Source: Streptomyces sp. NBC_00247 (GTDB taxonomy: Bacteria; Actinomycetota; Actinomycetes; Streptomycetales; Streptomycetaceae). Taken from it: a stretch of 64,000 nucleotides of DNA. The notes under the pieces are model-generated. The model ran no database searches. It saw only the letters and a list, made by a program, of their open reading frames with translations, and was not told the DNA's origin. How positions within the stretch are numbered: the first letter of the stretch is position 1; each line of letters starts with the position of its first letter. The stretch is taken from the NCBI RefSeq assembly GCF_036188265.1, contig NZ_CP108093.1:1240001-1304000 (forward strand). The letters run 5' to 3'. Of this stretch, positions 19,101-26,856 are shown piece by piece. The position numbers were made by a program, and so were the translations under genes.

Positions 19101-19503
19101 GACGAAGGAAGGACGGGGCGAGTCGCGCACCGAGCAGCTCCGCCGGCTCCTCGGCCGGACGCCGCAGGAGCCGACCGCGGCGGAGACCTCGGTGGCGGAG
19201 GCCATCGCTCAGGACAATCTGGTGACGTGGCTGGGCGCCCGCGGACTCCGCCTTCCGGACGAGAAGGAAACCCTGATCACCGAGGCCAACGTCCTCGCGG
19301 ACTACGTGTACCGGCTCCCGGGGGTGAATCTCGCGGTCTTCGTGGACAGCCCCGGGACGGAAATGACCGCACTGCGCGACGAGGACGCCGAGGAGCGGCT
19401 CCTGGACGCCCGCTGGGACTTCGTCCGCTTCCCGCACGACGCGGACTGGGACGAGGTCGTCGCCCCGCACGCCCGCTACTTCGGCACCCCGTCCGCCCAC
19501 TGA
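13186..19503 (+). CDS. Ser/Thr kinase fused to DUF1998-type DEAD/DEAH helicase with nuclease-like tail (DISARM/Druantia-like)
   Basis: 2105 aa; the GTG start has AGGAGAGG upstream. Residues 1 to ~285 form an intact Hanks kinase (GAGNMGEV loop, VAVK, HRDLKPAN, DFGMG). A linker leads to a COG1205-like SF2 helicase: motif I GTGSGKS 463-469, DELH at 587 within LHTYRGRQGAD, SATM, and QRSGRAGR at 1366. The DUF1998 region carries CALGCYEC (Cys 1935, 1939, 1942), a metal site shared with MrfA/Hrq1-type helicases, DISARM and Druantia DruE proteins. The last ~95 residues (NVLADYVYRLPGVNLAVFVD) resemble a Vsr/DUF559-type nuclease fold. It heads an operon with a SNF2 helicase and a methylase. DISARM normally encodes DrmA and DrmB separately and has no kinase. 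Domain calls are strong; system assignment is inference. Confidence 0.88.
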   Translation: MTERLIGGRFRTNGAIGAGNMGEVHRAEDLHRPEGDPARTVAVKTMLRRRSGGLIDTGPESKAVQRFAREVRIMRRLDHPNLTRLIDGGVDESDGGRPYLVMEYLDGETLRDLIAEERQLPIAWTVAIGVQIAAGLAAAHTAGVVHRDLKPANTMLVTGGTVKVLDFGMGRIADDPEETRLTSTGVSVGTARYMAPEQFEARQVTQAADLYALGCVLYEMLAGVPPFTSGSAYELARKHVEEVPTSVRLARPATPAGLVRLVNRLLAKDPAERPADAFAVRDALLPLLAEARAADGTDPADETSALPHWSALDPVRALRPATPAAVAPPLAAVGMRPRAITGTGSGMDVFGLHRSLIKDYRSFTEGGTVIRDDRIAAFVEKDLDAKSQWPNPWLSLNPFFASGGTVVELAGQGVLHRECAQIFQSRKTPDGSVCDGRPLTLHQHQREAIDAAASGDSYVLTTGTGSGKSLSYIVPIVDRVLREREAAGPRSGKRVRAIVVYPMNALANSQLKELEKYLRDGYGSGHEPVTFARYTGQEDDARRKEIRDDPPDILLTNYVMLELMLTRPADRASLISMARGLDFLVFDELHTYRGRQGADVALLIRRVREACQAEGLQCVGTSATMSTEGSVDDQRRVVADTATTLFGTPVYPRNVIVETLIRATDEAPESVTAERLRAPAAPRAYGDLVRDPLARWIETRFGLAVDGGRLVRRQPARIEEAAQELAEASGLDAERCVEAIRSTLEAGSEARHPVTERPLFAFRLHQFLSKGDTVYVTLENKLSRHLTRSYQLEQPNSGGKLLMPLAFCRECGQEYLTVWRTEKDGEVRYEARRDTSATGGRQGDGYLYVDHDRPWPTGVQYAVDDRRLPESWLELDDRGQEVVKKSYRDRVPRAVTVDPRGQEGQGELRAAFIASPFLFCLHCGVAYEQTRGKDFAKLATLDQEGRSSATSLISASVVRSLKSVPEDALDKEARKLLTFVDNRQDASLQAGHFNDFVQITQLRGALHRAALDSGEDGIHHEDLASLVGSALGLDPVDYTGRDDLAPSLARNAAKTLRDVIAFRLYLDLERGWRITMPNLEQTGLLEIDYEDLDWVAAKDERWADAHESLRNADPALRAEIVKALLNEMRRSLAIDVSYFREDFEALQRASEERLVDPWVLSASDRPKVGTAYPHPSRPGMDRSALFLSARGKFGKYLARADSSFRTLDTGDLQLVIEDLLKVLTAAGLVNESADAPERAGRYRRTNAPVPTGYRVAAQSLIWRAGKGETGTHDPLTRTYQSGDGPRVNTFFRDLYKDAAGSLSGLFAREHTAQVSPQEREEREEAFRKAELKLLYCSPTMELGVDISSLNAVMMRNVPPTPANYAQRSGRAGRSGQPALVTTYCATGNSHDQYYFRRSERMVAGTVAPPRLDLANEDLVLSHLQGIWIAEAGLKLGRAIPQVLDVSYADSNERPAPALGLHPEILAASLDESARRRTVDSAQRVLGPLLRDFAETTWWYDEWIQDRVRTVADRFDEAFDRWRKLFTAALDDQYIQNRRRLDYSLTEKERIWANGRRREAETQLNLLMNESADSKSVLSDFNPYRYLASEGFLPGYSFPRLPLAAYIPTVGRRRGDGDYLQRPRFLAIREFGPGALIYHEGARYQVTRIQLPPDSSGDLATSEARRCAHCGYHHDPELRADRCQMCDELLGAGTYGLLQLHTVYTTRRERISSDEEERRRAGYRLETSYRFHDRGARKGRLDASVTDASGAPIATLAYGDSATVRITNTGRVRAKSDEPPGYWLDLADGRWMNDRDAADASGDSSELPVIDADGNERRRKKRVIPYVEDRRNILVVTLEEALPEPVALSLMYALERGIEAAFELEDSELNSELLPPDDGPRRRILFTEAAEGGAGVLRRLQAEKGALAKAARQALAICHFSGDGRDLGGPHEDRPCALGCYECLLTYGNQLNHSLINRHTVREALVRLASAESTKEGRGESRTEQLRRLLGRTPQEPTAAETSVAEAIAQDNLVTWLGARGLRLPDEKETLITEANVLADYVYRLPGVNLAVFVDSPGTEMTALRDEDAEERLLDARWDFVRFPHDADWDEVVAPHARYFGTPSAH

Positions 19504-19531
19504 CCTTTCATCCGAGGACTTGACGATCCAC

Positions 19532-22453
19532 ATGACACTCACGTACACGGCGGGATCCCTGGTGACGGCCCGCGGCCGCGAATGGGTGGTGCTCCCCGAG
19601 AGCGAGCCCGATCTGCTGGTGCTGCGGCCGCTGGGCGGTTCCGACGACGACATCGCCGCGGTGTTCCCGGCGTTCGAGGAGGTCAAGGGAGCCGAGTTCG
19701 CGGCGCCCGAGGCCGACGACCTCGGCGACCAGCGCGCGGCGGGACTTCTGCGTACCGCGCTGCGCATCGGCTTCCGCTCCGGGGCGGGCCCGTTCCGCTC
19801 GCTCGCCGGCATCGCGGTGGAGCCCCGGGCCTACCAGCTGGTGCCACTGCTGATGGCGCTGCGGCACAAGACGGTCCGGATGCTGATCTCGGACGACGTC
19901 GGTATCGGCAAGACGGTCGAGGCGGGTCTGATCGCGAGCGAACTCCTCGCCCAGGGCGAGGCCACGGGGCTGGCGGTGCTCTGCTCCCCCGCGCTCGCCG
20001 AGCAGTGGCAGCAGGAGCTGCGGTCCAAGTTCGGCATCGACGCGGAACTCGTCCTGTCCTCCACCGTCTCGCGCCTCGAACGCGACCTGGACATGGGCCA
20101 GTCGCTCTTCGACCGGCACCCGAACGTGATCGTCTCGACCGACTTCATCAAGTCCCCGCGCCACCGCGACGACTTCGTCCGCCACTGCCCGGACCTGGTG
20201 ATCGTGGACGAGGCCCACACCTGCGTGGCCGCCGACGACACCTCGGCGGGAACGCAGAACCAGCTCCGCTACGAACTGCTGCGCCGGATCGCCGAGGACG
20301 AGACCCGCCACCTGGTTCTGGTGACCGCGACGCCGCACAGCGGTAAGCAGTCCGCGTTCCGCAACCTCCTCGGTCTGGTGAAGCCCGAGCTGGCCGCGGT
20401 GAACCTGGAGTCGGAGGCGGGCCGCAAGCTGCTCGCTCCGCACTTCGTGGCACGCAAGCGGGCCGACGTACGCCAGTACCTCACCAAGGAGGACGGGCTC
20501 GCCGACGACAGCCTCGCCGAGCGGACCGCCTTCCCTTCGGACCGCTACTTCAAGGACGAGACGTACAAGCTGTCCCCCGCCTACCGGGCCCTGTTGGACG
20601 ACGCCATCGCCTACGCGAGCGACCGCGTCGAGGCGGCGGGTACCCAGGGCAAGCGGGAGGCCCGCATCGCCTGGTGGTCGGCGATCGCCCTGCTGCGTTC
20701 CCTGGTGTCCTCGCCCCGTGCGGCGTCGCAGACCCTGAGCACGCGCTCGGCCACCGCCGTGGCGGCGTCCGCCGAGGAGGCCGACCGGCTCGGTTCCTCC
20801 GTCAACAGCGACGCCGTGGACAACGGCAGCCTGGAGGGCATGGACGTGGCCCCCGGCGCGGAGACCGACGAGGCCGGCGCGCGCCTGGCGGATCTCGCCC
20901 GCCGGGCAGCCGAGTTGGAGGGGCCGGAACATGATCTCAAGCTCAAGGCGTTGATCAAGCACCTCAAGGCGCTGCTCGCCGACGGCTACCACCCCATCGT
21001 CTTCTGCCGCTACATCCCGACGGCCGAGTACGTGGCCGAGAAGCTCCAGGAGAAGGGCGGCGTCAAGGCCACCATCGAGGCCGTCACGGGCACGCTCTCG
21101 CCCCAGCAGCGCATCGAGCGGATCGAGAAGCTCGCCGAGCGGGCGGGCGACGACCCCGCGGCCCGCCGGGTCCTGATCGCCACCGACTGCCTCTCCGAGG
21201 GCGTCAACCTCCAGCACCACTTCGACGCCGTCGTCCACTACGACCTCGCCTGGAACCCGACCCGCCACGATCAGCGCGAAGGCCGGGTGGACCGCTACGG
21301 CCAGCGGCGCGACGAGGTCCGCGTCGTCACCCTGTACGGCGCCGACAACGGCATCGACGGCAAGGTCCTGGAGGTGCTGATCAAGAAGCACCGCCAGATC
21401 AAGAAGGACCTGGGCATCTCCGTCTCCGTCCCGGACGAGATGTCGACGGGCGTCACCGACGCGATCGTCGAATGGCTCCTGATGCGGGGCCGGGAAGACC
21501 AGGACGCACTGTTCGGCGCGGACGCGTTCAAGGTGAGCACGGAACGACTGGAGAGCGACTGGAACTCGGCTGCCGAGCGGGAACGGGCGTCCCGCTCGCG
21601 GTTCGCCCAGCGCTCCATCCACCCGGAGGAGGTGGCCCGCGAGGTCGTCGCGATCCGGGACGCCCTGGGCGACGTGGGCGAGATCCGTACCTTCGTACGC
21701 CACTCCCTCCAGGCGTTGAACGCGGTCCTCCGCGACAGTGGCGACGGCTTCACCGCGCAGGTGGGCGGGGCGCCCGCCGGGCTCCGGGACGCGCTCGCGC
21801 CGCTCGTCGGAGCGGACACGGTCGAGAAGGACCGGCCCATCCCCTTCCGCGACGATCCGGCCGTGGCACGCGGCGAAGCGGCCCTGGTCCGTACCGATCC
21901 GGTGGTCGGCGCCCTGGCGGCGCACGTCCTGAACACCGCATTGGACCCGGAGGCCGACGGAGCCCGGCCGGCCCGCCGTTGCGGCGTGGTCACCACCGAC
22001 GCGGTGACCACGCGGACGACGCTCCTCCTCGTCCGCTACCGCTTTCACCTCACGCTGCCCTCCCGCAGCGGCGAGAAGCAGCTCATCGCCGAGGACTCCC
22101 GGCTGCTCGCCTTCCAGGGCTCCTCGAAGAAGGCCGTATGGCTGCGGCAGCAAGAAGCCATCGAGCTCCTCGATGCCTCTGCCACGGAGAACACCGACGC
22201 GCACTTCGGTGAGCGCACCATGGCTCGCCTCCTCGATCAGCTCCCCGAGGTGATCGACCACGTCTCCGCCCACGGCGACGAACTCGCCGCCGAACTCGAC
22301 GCCTCGCACCGCCGGGTGCGCGCCGCGTCGGGCGAGATCGTCCGTGGTCTGACGGTGACGGTCCAGAAGCCCGCCGACATCCTCGGCACCTACGTGTACC
22401 TGCCCGCGTCTCCCGCCGCTGCCGCGGCCGCTTCCGACGGAGTGTCCGCCTGA
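19532..22453 (+). CDS. SNF2/RapA-like helicase (DrmD-like)
   Basis: 973 aa from ATG 19532; an in-frame TTG at 19520 is possible but is too close to the GAGGA site. Motifs of a SNF2-type ATPase are complete: GIGKT 124-128 in LISDDVGIGKTVEAGLIASE, DEAH at 226, VTATPHSG, and the C-terminal lobe motif QREGRVDRYGQ at 581. The long C-terminal part after ~residue 650 is of no recognised family. The closest architectural parallel is the DISARM class 1 helicase DrmD, which likewise pairs with an Eco57I-type methylase. It begins 28 bp after the kinase-helicase stop and overlaps the next gene, so the three form one operon. Predicted to translocate on double-stranded DNA. Confidence 0.88.
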   Translation: MTLTYTAGSLVTARGREWVVLPESEPDLLVLRPLGGSDDDIAAVFPAFEEVKGAEFAAPEADDLGDQRAAGLLRTALRIGFRSGAGPFRSLAGIAVEPRAYQLVPLLMALRHKTVRMLISDDVGIGKTVEAGLIASELLAQGEATGLAVLCSPALAEQWQQELRSKFGIDAELVLSSTVSRLERDLDMGQSLFDRHPNVIVSTDFIKSPRHRDDFVRHCPDLVIVDEAHTCVAADDTSAGTQNQLRYELLRRIAEDETRHLVLVTATPHSGKQSAFRNLLGLVKPELAAVNLESEAGRKLLAPHFVARKRADVRQYLTKEDGLADDSLAERTAFPSDRYFKDETYKLSPAYRALLDDAIAYASDRVEAAGTQGKREARIAWWSAIALLRSLVSSPRAASQTLSTRSATAVAASAEEADRLGSSVNSDAVDNGSLEGMDVAPGAETDEAGARLADLARRAAELEGPEHDLKLKALIKHLKALLADGYHPIVFCRYIPTAEYVAEKLQEKGGVKATIEAVTGTLSPQQRIERIEKLAERAGDDPAARRVLIATDCLSEGVNLQHHFDAVVHYDLAWNPTRHDQREGRVDRYGQRRDEVRVVTLYGADNGIDGKVLEVLIKKHRQIKKDLGISVSVPDEMSTGVTDAIVEWLLMRGREDQDALFGADAFKVSTERLESDWNSAAERERASRSRFAQRSIHPEEVAREVVAIRDALGDVGEIRTFVRHSLQALNAVLRDSGDGFTAQVGGAPAGLRDALAPLVGADTVEKDRPIPFRDDPAVARGEAALVRTDPVVGALAAHVLNTALDPEADGARPARRCGVVTTDAVTTRTTLLLVRYRFHLTLPSRSGEKQLIAEDSRLLAFQGSSKKAVWLRQQEAIELLDASATENTDAHFGERTMARLLDQLPEVIDHVSAHGDELAAELDASHRRVRAASGEIVRGLTVTVQKPADILGTYVYLPASPAAAAAASDGVSA

Positions 22454-25400
22454 TGTCCGCCACGAGCCGCAACCAGGTGTTCACCGGCGTCCACACGGTC
22501 GGTGCGCTGCTGCCGGCCGACATGCTGGTCCGCATCTCCGAGGGCAAGTCGTCCAAGGACCTCAGAGGATTCGCCCCCGCCGACTACCGCATCGCCGGCT
22601 CCCGGTCCGTGCGCGACGAGGCCGAGCGCCACTGGGACAACCTCAAATCGCTCTGGCGCGAGCTGCGTGAGAAGCTTCCCGCCGAACCCGAGGCGTCGGT
22701 ACGCCCGGACAGCACCGGTTACGCCCGTGCCAACTGGGTGGAGCCCTTGTTCGAGGCGCTGGGGTTCGGTCACCTGAGCCCGGTCGGGGCGGCCGGCATC
22801 GTCGCCTCCGACGACAGCAAGACGTTTCTGATCAGCCACCGGCGCGACAACACGCTGGTACACATCACCGCCTGGGACACCAAGTTCGACACCCGCCGCA
22901 CCGCCGGCGTCCCGGCGCCGCAGTCGCTCCTCCAGGAGACGCTGAACCGCACGGAACCGCACATCTGGGCTCTGCTGACGAACGGTCGCAGAGTCCGGCT
23001 GCTGCGCGACTCCAACGCCCTCGCCACCACGTCGTACGTCGAGTTCGACCTGGAGGCGATCTTCGACGGCGAGCTGTTCAGCGAGTTCGTGCTGTTGTAC
23101 CGGCTGCTGCACGCCTCCCGGTTCAACTCCCCGGACGGCGCCCCGACCCAGTGGAACTGCTGGCTGGAGGTGTGGCGGGATGCCGCGATCCGTCTCGGGG
23201 CCCGCTTCCTGGACGACATCAGCGAGGGCGTGCGCCTGGCCCTCAAGGAGCTCGGCACGGGCTTCCTGAAGCACCCGGCCAACACCGCCCTGAGGGACGG
23301 GATCAAGGCCGATGCCTACCACGCGGCCCTGCTGCGGCTCGTCTACCGTCTCCTCTTCGTCTTCGTCGCCGAGGACCGTGACGCCCTGCACCCGCCGGAG
23401 GCGACCCCGGAGGCCCGGCAGCGGTACGCGGCGTACTTCTCCACCTCCCGGCTGCGTGAACACGCGCGCCGCCGCCACGGCACCTCCCACACGGACCGGT
23501 ACCAGGCCCTTTCCCTGGTCCTCGACGCCCTCGGCGACGAGGGGGGACGGAGCGAGCTGGGTCTGCCGGGTCTCGGCGGCCTCTTCGACGAGAGGGACGC
23601 GGACAAGCCGCTGCGCGGGATGAGCCTCTCCAACGAGCACCTGCTCGCCGCCATACGGCATCTCTCCGTCGTCAAGGACACGGAGGCCAATCGGTGGCGG
23701 AAGGTCGACTACCGCACGCTGGACGCCGAGGAACTGGGCGCGATCTACGAGTCGCTGCTCGCGCTCGTCCCGAAGTACAGCGTCCGGACCCTCTCCTTCG
23801 AGCTGGTCGTGAGAGCGGGCAACGAGCGTAAGAAGACCGGCTCGTACTACACCCCGAGCTCCCTCGTCGACGTCCTCCTCGACTCCACGCTCGACCCGGT
23901 GATCGACAAAGCCCAGGAGCGCGGCGAACGACGGGCCGCCGAGGCCCGGCAGACGGGCGCGGCAGCGGCGGAGACCGTGATCGCCGAGCTGCTGTCGATC
24001 ACCGTCTGCGATCCGGCCTGCGGCTCGGGCCACTTCCTGGTCGCCGCGGCCCGCCGCATCGCCAAGCGGGTGGCTGCTGTCCGCCACAGCACACCGGAGC
24101 CGACGCCGGAGAGCGTGCGGCACGCCCTGCACGAGGTCGTGGCGAGGTGCGTGTACGGGGTCGACCTCAACCCGATGGCCGTGGAACTGGCCAAGGTCTC
24201 CTTGTGGTTGGAAGCCCTGGAGCCGGGCAAGGCGCTGGGCTTCCTCGACGCGCACGTCAAGCTGGGCAACGGGCTCATCGGCGCCACACCGTCACTGCTG
24301 CGGGGCGGAATCCCCGACGCGGCGTTCAAGCCGGTGGAGGGCGACGACCCCGCGGTCGCCCGCAGGTGGCAGCGGGAGAACAAGGAACAGAACGAGGGCG
24401 TCTTCACCCTCGACGCCGAGGCCGCCTCCATGATGAGCGTGACCAACGCGGCGTTCGCCTCCGAACTGCGGACCCTCGTGGACACCTCACCCACGGACAA
24501 GCTCGGCCAGGTCCGGGCGCTCGCCGACCGCTACCACCGGTGGGAACAGTCCCCCGCCTACATCAACGCCCTCCAGATCGCCGACGCCTGGTGCGCCGCG
24601 TTCATGTGGGAGAAGACGGACACGGCCCCGGTGCCGGTCACCCAGGGCGTCTTCAAGTCGCTCCAGACCCAGGAGGGCGAGGGCGCCGGCGCCCTGGAAG
24701 AGACGCACCTCGAAATCGTGCGACTGAGCCAGGAGTACCGGTTCTTCCACTGGCACCTGGAGTTCCCGGAGGTCTTCAACGTCCCGGAGGACCCGGCGAC
24801 GGAAGGGGTCGACCCGGTGACGGGGTGGGCGGGCGGCTTCAGCTGCGTGCTGGGGAATCCGCCGTGGGACAAGGTCGACTTCGAGGACAAGAAGTACTTC
24901 AGCGTGGTCGAGCCGACGCTGGCCGAGATCTCCGGGACGGCGCGACGTACGGCCATCGCGGAATGGGCTGCGGAGAACCCCGAGGAGGGGGAGAGGTACG
25001 CGGCGGCGCGCCGGCGCGTGAAGTCGTCGTTCCTGTTCCTGGGATCGTCGGGGGCATACCCGCAGCTTCGGAAGGGGCTGTCGGTCAAGGGCGTCACAAT
25101 GCTCCAGACTGACCAATTGTTTACGGAACGGTTTGTATCCGTTACGGCGCCGCAGGGGAGATGTGGCACGGTCGTACCGACGCAGATCGCCACGGGCGCT
25201 GGTGCGCAGTTCCTTTTCCAGGACCTGACGCGACGAGGTGCTTTGAAGCACTTGTACGACTTCGAGAACGGCAAGCGGGAGAAGCTCTTCCCGGCGGTCG
25301 ACTCCCGCTACCAGTTCGCTCTGATCTCGTTGACGGGTCACGCTCTGAAGGAGGAGGCCGCGCGATTCGCGTTCTTCCTAGGGCATCCGGACGAGCTCAT

Positions 25401-26613
25401 CGACGGCGGAGCTGTATTCGCCCTCTCGCCGGAAGAGATTGCACTCATCAACCCGAACACGGGAACGTTGCCGGTGTTCCGCACTCGCAGTGACGCCAAT
25501 GTCACCGCCTCCATCCAGCGAGACGTTCCTGTGCTCGTTGAGGAGGCCGTCGACGACGGCAACCCATGGCACATCACGTTCAAGCCGACTCCGTTCCACA
25601 TGACCGACGACTCCGACCTGTTCCGCAGCCGCGCCCAGTTGGAGGCGGACGGCTGGGCTCTGGAGGGAAACGTCTTCGTGCGGGACGGACAGCGCATGCT
25701 GCCTCTGTACGAGGGCAAGATGGCGCATCTCTTCGATCACCGCTGGAACCGGTACTACGGACTGGGTAATGACGATTACGAACGCGTCTCGCTGGAGGAC
25801 AAGGGGGACGCGTTTGGCGTGACGCTACCGCGTCACTGGGTCCAAGAGAGCGGCCGTGTCCGTACGGTCCGCAACCACAGGGAGATCCACGTACCTGGCG
25901 TGGGCCTCCGGCTGGAGGCCCTGAAGTGGGAGCGTGACTGGCTGCTGGGTTGGCGCGACGTCGCTCGGACGACGGATGAGCGGACCGCCATCCCGGCGTT
26001 TCTCCCGAAGGTGGCTGTCGGGCACACCTTCCCTCTTATGTTCCCCGCCGGCCCTGTAGACCTCACGGCGGCAATGGTCGCTGCCCAGAGCTCTCTGGCC
26101 TTCGACTTCGTGGCCCGCCAGAAGGTCGGGGGCATTCACATGGCCCTGATGACCTGGAAGCAGCTCCCCGTCCCCCACCCCGACGATCTCGCCCCCCACA
26201 CCGCCTTCATCACCCCCCGCATGCTCGAACTCGTCTACTCGTCCTGGGAGATGGAGCCCCTGGCCATCGACCTCGGCGACACCGGCGCCCCCTTCGTCTG
26301 GAAGGAGGACCGCCGAGCCCTACTCCGCGCCGAGCTCGACGCGTACTTCTTCCACCTCTACGGGGTGTCCCGCGAGGACGCCGACTACATCCTGGAGTCC
26401 TTCCAGACCGAGAACGGCGGCTTGAAGAACAACGAGATCGCCAAGTACGGCGAGTACCGCACCAAGCGCCTCGTTCTCGCCGAGTACGACCGCATGGCAG
26501 AGGCAGGTCTCACCATGAAGGCGCCTCTGATCGACGGCAAGAACTACACGTCGACTCTCACCCCTCCCCCGGGCCAGGGCCCCCGGCACCCGGCCCGGCC
26601 CGAGGCCGGCTGA
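22453..26613 (+). CDS. Large Eco57I-type adenine-specific DNA methylase (DrmMI/PglX-like)
   Basis: 1386 aa; its ATG overlaps the previous stop (TGATG). The N-terminal ~450 residues precede GSYYTPSSLVDVLLD, followed by SAM-binding motif I DPACGSG (D520) and catalytic motif IV NPPW (N802), the order of gamma-class N6-adenine methylases of Eco57I, PglX and DrmMI type. The C-terminal third should hold the target-recognition domain. No PD-(D/E)XK nuclease motif was recognised, so it probably marks self DNA while the helicases act against foreign DNA. From about 25,090 to 26,160 codons use noticeably more A/T at the third position than the flanks, suggesting the recognition region was exchanged separately. 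A strong terminator follows. Confidence 0.9.
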   Translation: MSATSRNQVFTGVHTVGALLPADMLVRISEGKSSKDLRGFAPADYRIAGSRSVRDEAERHWDNLKSLWRELREKLPAEPEASVRPDSTGYARANWVEPLFEALGFGHLSPVGAAGIVASDDSKTFLISHRRDNTLVHITAWDTKFDTRRTAGVPAPQSLLQETLNRTEPHIWALLTNGRRVRLLRDSNALATTSYVEFDLEAIFDGELFSEFVLLYRLLHASRFNSPDGAPTQWNCWLEVWRDAAIRLGARFLDDISEGVRLALKELGTGFLKHPANTALRDGIKADAYHAALLRLVYRLLFVFVAEDRDALHPPEATPEARQRYAAYFSTSRLREHARRRHGTSHTDRYQALSLVLDALGDEGGRSELGLPGLGGLFDERDADKPLRGMSLSNEHLLAAIRHLSVVKDTEANRWRKVDYRTLDAEELGAIYESLLALVPKYSVRTLSFELVVRAGNERKKTGSYYTPSSLVDVLLDSTLDPVIDKAQERGERRAAEARQTGAAAAETVIAELLSITVCDPACGSGHFLVAAARRIAKRVAAVRHSTPEPTPESVRHALHEVVARCVYGVDLNPMAVELAKVSLWLEALEPGKALGFLDAHVKLGNGLIGATPSLLRGGIPDAAFKPVEGDDPAVARRWQRENKEQNEGVFTLDAEAASMMSVTNAAFASELRTLVDTSPTDKLGQVRALADRYHRWEQSPAYINALQIADAWCAAFMWEKTDTAPVPVTQGVFKSLQTQEGEGAGALEETHLEIVRLSQEYRFFHWHLEFPEVFNVPEDPATEGVDPVTGWAGGFSCVLGNPPWDKVDFEDKKYFSVVEPTLAEISGTARRTAIAEWAAENPEEGERYAAARRRVKSSFLFLGSSGAYPQLRKGLSVKGVTMLQTDQLFTERFVSVTAPQGRCGTVVPTQIATGAGAQFLFQDLTRRGALKHLYDFENGKREKLFPAVDSRYQFALISLTGHALKEEAARFAFFLGHPDELIDGGAVFALSPEEIALINPNTGTLPVFRTRSDANVTASIQRDVPVLVEEAVDDGNPWHITFKPTPFHMTDDSDLFRSRAQLEADGWALEGNVFVRDGQRMLPLYEGKMAHLFDHRWNRYYGLGNDDYERVSLEDKGDAFGVTLPRHWVQESGRVRTVRNHREIHVPGVGLRLEALKWERDWLLGWRDVARTTDERTAIPAFLPKVAVGHTFPLMFPAGPVDLTAAMVAAQSSLAFDFVARQKVGGIHMALMTWKQLPVPHPDDLAPHTAFITPRMLELVYSSWEMEPLAIDLGDTGAPFVWKEDRRALLRAELDAYFFHLYGVSREDADYILESFQTENGGLKNNEIAKYGEYRTKRLVLAEYDRMAEAGLTMKAPLIDGKNYTSTLTPPPGQGPRHPARPEAG

Positions 26614-26626
26614 GCACGGGCGAGCA

Positions 26627-26661
26627 GCGCGGCTGGGTCCACAGGACGGACCCAGCCGCGC
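26627..26661. terminator. Perfect 14-bp bidirectional terminator hairpin
   Basis: GCGCGGCTGGGTCC (26627-26640) and GGACCCAGCCGCGC (26648-26661) pair perfectly around a 7-base loop, between the convergent methylase and DUF397 genes. Confidence 0.85.
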
Positions 26662-26670
26662 CGACGAGGT

Positions 26671-26856
26671 TCAGCCGCGCGCGGCGTACCCCACGAACCG
26701 CGTCCAGCCGTTACGACCGACAGCGAGTGCGGGGCGCGTCAGGTCCTTGGAGTCACGTACGTGGATGGCCTGTTCCGTGACGGCGACCTCCACACAGTCG
26801 TCCCCCTGGCTGCCGCTGTAGCTTGACTTGAACCAGACGCGTTCCGTCGTACTCAT
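26671..26856 (-). CDS. DUF397 protein
   Basis: 61 aa. VWFKSSYSGSQGDDCVEVAV and the VRDSK segment are the DUF397 signature, a very common small actinobacterial family. Its ATG overlaps the TGA of the XRE-type gene by four bases, the standard arrangement of this pair. Such pairs act in developmental or antibiotic regulation, the small protein being a proposed partner of the DNA-binding protein. The exact role here is unknown. Confidence 0.93.
   Translation of the reverse strand: MSTTERVWFKSSYSGSQGDDCVEVAVTEQAIHVRDSKDLTRPALAVGRNGWTRFVGYAARG

Noticed and set aside
13186..26613. BREX/Pgl system
   Set aside because: Kinase, helicase and PglX-like methylase are suggestive, but no PglZ alkaline phosphatase-like or PglY/BrxC ATPase gene is present.
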